Assembly: GCA_030544235.1 (NCBI GenBank)
Contig: CM060477.1
Coordinates: forward strand, 5,414,934 to 5,478,933
Origin: Lepturacanthus savala
Lineage: Eukaryota; Chordata; Actinopteri; Scombriformes; Trichiuridae
Length of the DNA stretch: 64,000 bases
Direction: 5' to 3'
Shown: piece after piece, positions 58,505 to 64,000 of the stretch
Numbering within the stretch: the first letter of the stretch is position 1
Layout of the letters: each line of letters starts with the position of its first letter
Notes under the pieces: generated by a model
The model's database searches: none
What the model saw: the letters and a program-made list of their open reading frames with translations, nothing else
What the model was told of the DNA's origin: nothing
Translations under genes and position numbers: made by a program

Positions 58505-58576
58505 CTGCGCAATAGGGGGAGAGAGGTCAGTTACACACACAGAGTTAAACACACACACACGTCAATTGCAGAATTA

Positions 58577-58692
58577 TTTTTGTGAGGACCACCCAAAATG
58601 TCCTCACAACCAGAAATGTCCTCACAGAAAAGGTTGTTTCTCAATATTTGGTCCTCACAAGTATAGCAAAACCAACACACACACACACACAC
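58577..58692. repeat. GTCCTCACA-type repeat with (CA)n
   Basis: Four near-copies of a GTCCTCACA unit at 58601, 58618, 58651 and, as GTGAGGAC, at 58581, followed by a CA array (58674-58692). A short repeat of this type is frequent in fish introns. Confidence 0.6.
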
Positions 58693-59087
58693 TCGTATGA
58701 CCCCACACACACCTGCAGGAGCTCAGTGGTTCCTGATTTCAGGGCTGTGGACATGAACATTCACTACTGAGCCACAAGGCAAAATAAACTGAAGTAGGCC
58801 ATCGCTACACAAGGTAAACAGTTATTTATCACTGGCTTAATAGGTGAAACCTGTGTGAGGACCCCATGTGTGGTAGAAAAGTATCTGCAACGAAATGCAA
58901 GTAAAATAAAGTTTCGTTTTGTTTTGGTTGTCGCCCAATGTGTCTCTCATGGGTCTTTTTATCCTCCGTCTCTCCCTCTCGCTGCTGTTTTCAGACTTTT
59001 ATCCATCCCCCTTGTGATTACAGAATGACTCAGCAAAAAAACAAAGTACAGTACTATAGGTAGATTTCACAGTGAAGAGTTTAAATC

Positions 59088-59630
59088 AGGGGTGTCAAAC
59101 ATGCGACCCACTAGATGGCTGTAACTGTGACAATAATCGTACCAGTTCCTGTGAGAGGTCAGTGAGAATCTTCCAGAACTCAAAGAATAATATATTTACA
59201 GTTTGGATTTGTAAATGATTTGTAAAGCAGGAAATAGCTTCACCCGCTGCAAAAAATTAAAACGTATCAAAGGAAAATATCTTGTTTTTAATAGAATTAG
59301 TCTAATATTGAATAGAATTGCCTTGAATTGGCCAAAATATGACATAAAACGTCAAAATTATGAGATAAAAAGTCCAAAAATTCAATATGATTTTAAGAAA
59401 ACAAGACTAATTTGACTAAATTCAAGAACAAAACTTGAAAGAAGCAAAATTATCTGCCAACGGCGTATAATCCCATTTGTTCCTCATGCCATCTCTAGCT
59501 TAATAAATGGTGTCAATATGTATAATGTATTTCTCTACATACAAAGGAGGAGAGAAATCTGTAATTGTTCTTCTTCTTCTTGAGATCAAATTGCTCTGAA
59601 TGTGGCCCACAAACTACATTTTTCTCAGGA
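59088..59630. mobile_element. hAT-type element relic with nested TIR element
   Basis: The left end CAGGGGTGTCAAACATGCGA and right part GAGATCAAATTGCTCTGAAT with GTGGCCCACAAACTAC are the two flanks of a widespread fish non-autonomous hAT element. The interior is replaced by TIR element copy 3 (59244-59465). No transposase. Confidence 0.6.
59244..59465. mobile_element. Short TIR element (MITE-like), copy 3
   Basis: CCGCTGCAAAAAATTAAAAC and GGAAAATATCTTGTTTTTA match the left side of copies 1 and 2. AAATTATCTGCCAACGG matches the interior of copy 2. The right terminal repeat is missing or decayed. Confidence 0.5.
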
Positions 59631-59637
59631 AGTGAGA

Positions 59638-60000
59638 TTTAAAATTAAAAAATAAGGTCTTTGTGTTAAAAACTGCCCCAATGCTTCAAAGAGCTCAACC
59701 CACAGAGAAATGCACACAGACAGTACCCAGAAACAGTGGATATCCTGTAATATGATGATATAATGAGGCTTCAGGACTTGGAAGTTAAGTTGTGATGTCA
59801 CAACTACACAGTCACCACTCACATTCACAACAATTCAAATCAGCCAATAGTAGGGGCCGCAAAATAACCAGCTTTTTCTAGAGCGAAGCTTAAGAGAGGA
59901 GATAAACTATATTGAGGTGAGTTGTGGAGGTTAAAAGCACAAATATGCCTTTAACTTTAAATAAAACACAGTAAAAGTGTAGGATATGAGACCTATAAAC
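59638..60000 (+). repeat. Interspersed repeat shared with 14262-14580
   Basis: CTCAACCCACAGAGAAATGC, GTTGTGATGTCACAACTACA, CAGTCACCACTCAC and AAAGTGTAGGATATGAGACC occur in the same order as in the copy nested in the Tc1 element at 14 kb. Confidence 0.6.
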
Positions 60001-60491
60001 ATCCGAAGCCTAATATTCCTCTCTGACTCCATCCAAGATAAATTATTTCACAGCTCATGTTATAATAATCTAAATTGATTACCACTAATGGGAAAAGTAT
60101 GATGAGATTCTTTTTGGTGAGAGTGGCTGATTCCCCCTGTGGAGGACACTTCTCCCTCATTACTTTTAAACCGGTCCAGTCCGGATTCCTTTCACTTCAC
60201 CTGGATTTTTTCGACAGCAACAGAAAGTCACGGCTGAAGCCGACTCTACATTTCAGAAAAATGTCCTAATATGACAAATACACTTCAGCCTTCACAGAAA
60301 CACAACAATAATGCTGTTATTGAGACAGAATAGACTGTATACCCTAGTCTAGCCTCAGTAAGACCTCTTGCCTGGCCCTGGGCTTTGACATCAAACTGTC
60401 AGATGATGACACACAGTGAAACAACTTCATCCTTCTCTCCAAACATTGATTGTATTTCTTTTTCTTCTTTTAATTCTCAATGCAGGAAGCA

Positions 60492-60515
60492 AGAGAGAGA
60501 GAGAGAGAGAGAGAG
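60492..60515. repeat. (GA)n microsatellite
   Basis: Twelve GA units. Confidence 0.85.
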
Positions 60516-60756
60516 CGGCATCCAAAGAGCCGAATCCTAACATTGATGCCATAGACAAGTATTCTCCCGGCTCAGTAGGACCACTCCTCTGAAGTCAAGT
60601 TTCACAAAGTATGGAAAGCAGCGCTACGATCGCACCCTTAGTTTTCCGGCGTCTTTACTCAGCGAGGTGCCTCATTACTGTACCGCCCGCTTAGAAAAAA
60701 CATCTCAGTGAGAAAGCTATTCTGTGCGTCCCCCGTTCATATTCTCTCAGCAGTAT

Positions 60757-60771
60757 CCCCCCCCCCCCCCC
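60757..60771. repeat. C15 homopolymer
   Basis: Fifteen consecutive C residues in the mdga2 intron. Confidence 0.85.
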
Positions 60772-61163
60772 GACAGCACAATCTCCCTAGTGAGAGATGA
60801 GCTCTTGTACAGAACATGACCTGCGGTTTCATCTCCCGTTGAAGTGTTTAGGATGGAGTGGGATTCTTGCTGAGTCGGCTGCCTTACGTTTCCTTTGAAC
60901 TCATCGCGATGTAGGTGGTAATATCAGTGTCATCACATCCACAGCTACATGCGCTATGTTCTTTTTTTTATTAAAAGGAAAACCTGTGGTCGACACCTGG
61001 GAAATTTAAAAAAAAAAAAGATCTGAGAGGAGGAAGATATGACTGTGGTTAGAAAGTGAAAAACAGCTCTTGGAAATTTATAATTATGTGGTGGGAGAGA
61101 AATAAAGAGAGATTGATCACTTCAATATATACAGCAGCAGACCTATGACACACACACGTTAAA

Positions 61164-61165
<2 letters not shown>

Positions 61166-61228
<63 letters not shown>
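61166..61228. repeat. (CA)n/(TA)n compound microsatellite
   Basis: About 15 CA units switch directly to about 17 TA units. Confidence 0.95.
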
Positions 61229-61231
<3 letters not shown>

Positions 61232-63028
61232 CCCAAATTACCACTTTAAATTACCAAATAATACCTGAGTTTCAATTAACCAGCAGGTCCATGTTAAATG
61301 CTGGGTGCACGTGTATATTTTGCACATAACCGCAAAGTCTAATTTATTTAAAAAAACAAAAAGAAAATCAAGGAAGAATTGAATTCAAGCCACTGACATT
61401 TAACATTTTTCTTCTTTGCTTTTTATTTAAGTTAAAGAAAACTCTCTGGAATAAAATTGCTTAATTTTAAACATGAAATTCAAACTTTCTGTGGCAAAAT
61501 ATACAGAGAAAAACTCTGGAGAAGCAGCTGTGAGATGTTTAACTGCAGTAGTATAATTTGACCTTTGAAAAATGTAAGTTATACGGTAGCATAGCTTTCA
61601 AGAATTTGAGTAAAACACCACACATATCTTTCCAGATCTCCTGTCCCAAATTCACGCCTAGTCTCAAATAAACACCCAGGCTATTATTTGGGAATTTACA
61701 ATATATATAATTTATACACAGGGGTGCTAACTTCAGGTCAACATTAGGGGGGGGTCAAAATATATATCTTTTAATCATGTTAAATCCAAGTAGGAACATT
61801 TAGGCCTATTTGTACTGCAAGAACAGGAACACAGAGGGAAAATACGTAAAATCCTAAAAGTGTGTGGTTGGAGAGGGGCTGAGGAGCAGATGCTAATGGG
61901 AGGAGGACTCAGAAGGTCGGGCTTAAAAACAGACTCGCTCCGCGTGCTTTGCCGGAGACTTAATCCAATAAACAAACGCGACACAGGCTCCAAAGGCAAA
62001 CTTTGATGTGCGCTCCAGTAATTAGGCGTGACCTTGTCTCAGGTATCCCGCTGCCAGCCTTCTACAGGGGGAGTTTGTTAGAGCCCGAGCCGCCGTTTCT
62101 TCTCATCAATGCGTGGGCGCGACTCCTCATCCTCTGATTCAGTTGTGACTGTGATTCACCTAAACAGCGCAGGCCCCCCCCGAAAAAAGAATCAAAAACT
62201 CACAGCGTTGCTTTGTGACTCACGGGCTCTGAATATGAAACGCTCTCGACTGCTTAGAAAAACAAACAGCGATGTGAGCGTACGTTCTCGGATCATTTGT
62301 TGTAAGAGTTCACTTCTCCGGGTTCATAACGCTGCGGAGCTACGTTCCCCGGTGCTGTAGGGCCGAGTTCCTCTCACGGCCGGAGAGGCAGCATACCAAA
62401 TGGAGTGTGGCTGTGTATGATCTGAGCCGGGTTTCAAGTCCTTGACATTTAGCCCATTCATCATAACACGCCACAGTCTGGGCACGGGTTCCACCACAGA
62501 CGGGGGGAGGGCGGGGAGGAGAGGGTCTGGCATGCGATCAATTTGAGCAAATTGGAAATGTCACGGCCTACTCAACCTCGGCAGGGAGCCGGAGGAGCTC
62601 TTATCTCCCTGCCGAGTTGCCCTCCAACACCTCTATCCTTATATTCTCACCACCTCCCACTCCTCCACCTCTCCAGATGTTTGTCGCCCCACCTCCCCTT
62701 CCTCCTCCACCCGGACACTTCCACTTCCACTGAAGGCAGCTGTACGTCAATGTGGTGAAGTTTCAGCTCTTATGGATTCCTGCTGCCAGATTAAAGTGTC
62801 ACCCAAATTATATACTGTAAATATACTTAAAAAAAAAACATAGTTGTATTTAGCTGTGCAGATAATTTAAAACAGAGATCATGAAGCTCAAATATTATGA
62901 TGCATACTCTAGAAATGTTTAATCCTCAGGCTTAGTTTTCAGTTTTCCTGTTATAAATGGTGATAAACATGGAATATATCTACAACCACAAAGGTTATTG
63001 TACTTATATGTGTTATCAAAGGAAATCT
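61229..63028. other. mdga2 intron, no exon recognised
   Basis: AT-rich to 61750. 61830-62760 is GC-richer with frames on both strands, none matching MAM, Ig or FnIII domains. A CT-rich stretch lies at 62600-62740. Confidence 0.3.
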
Positions 63029-63600
63029 TCAACATGTGAGGTGACTACAGAAGAGTCAGTGTCAATAAAGTTAGAATATTACAAAAAAACAAAAAACAAA
63101 TTGTGCTTTACTACAGATAAAACTACTTTAAAACTTAACAAGACCAATCTGACCCAAATCAGGAAAAAAAAAAACCCAAACTAAATTAAGTTCCATGTTC
63201 AAAGTTCAATGATTAATAACATTAGCGTTCAAAGATCAATTATTTTTCATAAAATCATAGAAATCACACTGAGCATCATTACAGAAGATAAAGAATATAT
63301 TCTGTAAGATGTTTCAAAAGGAGATTATAAAGGAGGAGATTATGAATAACCACACAAACGGCTCTAATCTAAATCTAGTTGCAGTCCTAATACTGATATA
63401 ATATTAAACTATTGTCTTATTGTATTGATGATGTGGATATTGATGATATATATTGATGCTGTAACAGTAACATTGCGTTTTACTACAGATAAAATACTTT
63501 ATTTAGTGTTGGAGTTGAGGTTTTCTCATATAATATATGAATAAAACTCAATGCTGCCCTATATCAGTTTTTTTTTGTATTTTTACAGGTTAATAACAAA
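63029..63600 (+). repeat. Interspersed repeat, copy 2 of 2
   Basis: Same ordered motifs as 55410-56095, starting AACATGTGAGGTGACTACAG and including TTCAATGATTAATAACATTA and TTGCAGTCCTAATACTGATA. It ends with AAACTCAATGCTGCCCTATA and TTTTTACAGGTTAA, like the end of copy 1. Confidence 0.65.
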
Positions 63601-63705
63601 ATTCAACAGTAAAAAAGTTGAGCTTCACCTGAATAATAACTCATGCTCAATAAACTAATATTTATTTAATATATAAGTTACAGAAACAACGTGGCTCACA
63701 AAGGA

Positions 63706-63838
63706 TATATATAAGGCACCAAACCCCAAAAGGAGAAAGAAGAGAGCTGCAGTAAAGTGAGTTGGAAGAAGCTGGAAGCGGAGCAGGTGGAGGTGTGGGA
63801 AGGCGTTGATACGACTAACGTCTCGCTAGAATTCTGAG
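63706..63838 (+). promoter_or_regulatory. Possible TATA promoter and non-coding first exon
   Basis: TATATATAAG at 63706-63715 is followed about 25-30 bases later by purine-rich GGAGAAAGAAGAGAGCTGC, then 63740-63838 without ATG, ending CTGAG/GTAAGTGC, a near-perfect splice donor. It is opposite in strand to mdga2. It could be a nested gene, a retroelement promoter or chance. Confidence 0.15.
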
Positions 63839-64000
63839 GTAAGTGCAGCCAAAAGCTCGCTCATCACAAAAGAGAGAGAGAGAGGAGTGTGGTTTCCAGA
63901 CTGTAGTGATTTCACAGTTTATTGACATCCACAGACAATTTCTCAGAAAAAAATAAATAAATATTTTGTCTTTCGTCGCTTCGTTCATTAGCCCTCTTCA

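Larger units (their letters stand above)
58505..64000 (-). other. mdga2 intron, upstream part of the window
   Basis: Upstream of the 58504 acceptor no MAM or FnIII exon is recognisable up to the window edge, so the intron is at least 5.5 kb. It contains a GTCCTCACAA-type repeat (58577-58692), a hAT relic with a nested TIR element (59088-59630), a repeat shared with 14 kb (59638-60000), GA and CA/TA microsatellites, a C-run and a second copy of the 55.4-kb repeat (63029-63600). A promoter-like block on the plus strand at 63706-63838 is listed separately. Confidence 0.65.

Noticed and set aside
58166..58585. 139-codon plus-strand open frame, one of the longest in the window
   Set aside because: It runs antisense across the real mdga2 exon at 58504-58374; its length reflects the coding strand opposite, and its own peptide shows no domain.
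62324..62533. Minus-strand frame of 69 codons as an upstream mdga2 exon
   Set aside because: Same strand and in the right direction, but the peptide does not match MAM, Ig or FnIII sequence and lacks proper splice borders.

Overview
This is vertebrate nuclear DNA, almost certainly from a teleost and probably a percomorph. It is AT-rich and intron- and intergene-dominated, with many microsatellites and a typical ray-finned-fish repeat set: several internally deleted Tc1/mariner elements, hAT relics, a piggyBac transposase relic, decayed LINEs and short terminal-inverted-repeat elements. No open frame looks like a prokaryotic gene, and there are no operons, rRNA genes or CRISPR arrays.

The only host gene I can support is the 3' end of an MDGA gene (MAM-domain GPI-anchored synaptic Ig-superfamily protein, best fit mdga2) on the minus strand. 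Three coding exons splice together in phase. 58504-58374 and 57820-57724 encode the C-terminal half of the MAM domain. 55316-55228 encodes a hydrophobic GPI-attachment tail and the stop. The 3' UTR runs toward lower coordinates, with AATAAA candidates at about 55035, 54454 and 53579. From 58505 to 64000 the sequence is mdga2 intron with no further exon that I can recognise.

Everything from 1 to about 53.2 kb looks like a gene desert downstream of mdga2. Repeats there include TIR elements (848-1025 and 17965-18271, with a third copy at 59244-59465 in the mdga2 intron), a Tc1 end inside a duplicated 58-bp block (2646-2880), a LINE reverse-transcriptase relic (7607-8590), a Tc1 element carrying another repeat (14175-14958), a hAT transposase pseudogene (15940-17460), an L1 ORF2 tail (20850-21610), a Tc1 deletion derivative (23477-23932), a Tc1 element with two internal tandem expansions (26813-27658), a hAT piece with an 11-bp minisatellite (28622-28800) and a piggyBac relic between long direct repeats (42314-43151).

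Between these lie moderately complex, repeat-poor blocks rich in TAATTA-type homeodomain motifs (for example 6230-6480, 10360-10550, 25090-25480, 34620-34790, 43330-43880, 56440-56740). They look like candidate conserved non-coding elements, but I judged this from composition only and made no alignment.

I found no convincing new protein system. The most unusual signal is the Tc1 copy at 26813-27658: a 12-bp (four-codon) unit at the start of its transposase gene has expanded to seven in-frame copies, and a TGA-triplet array has grown in its right terminal repeat.
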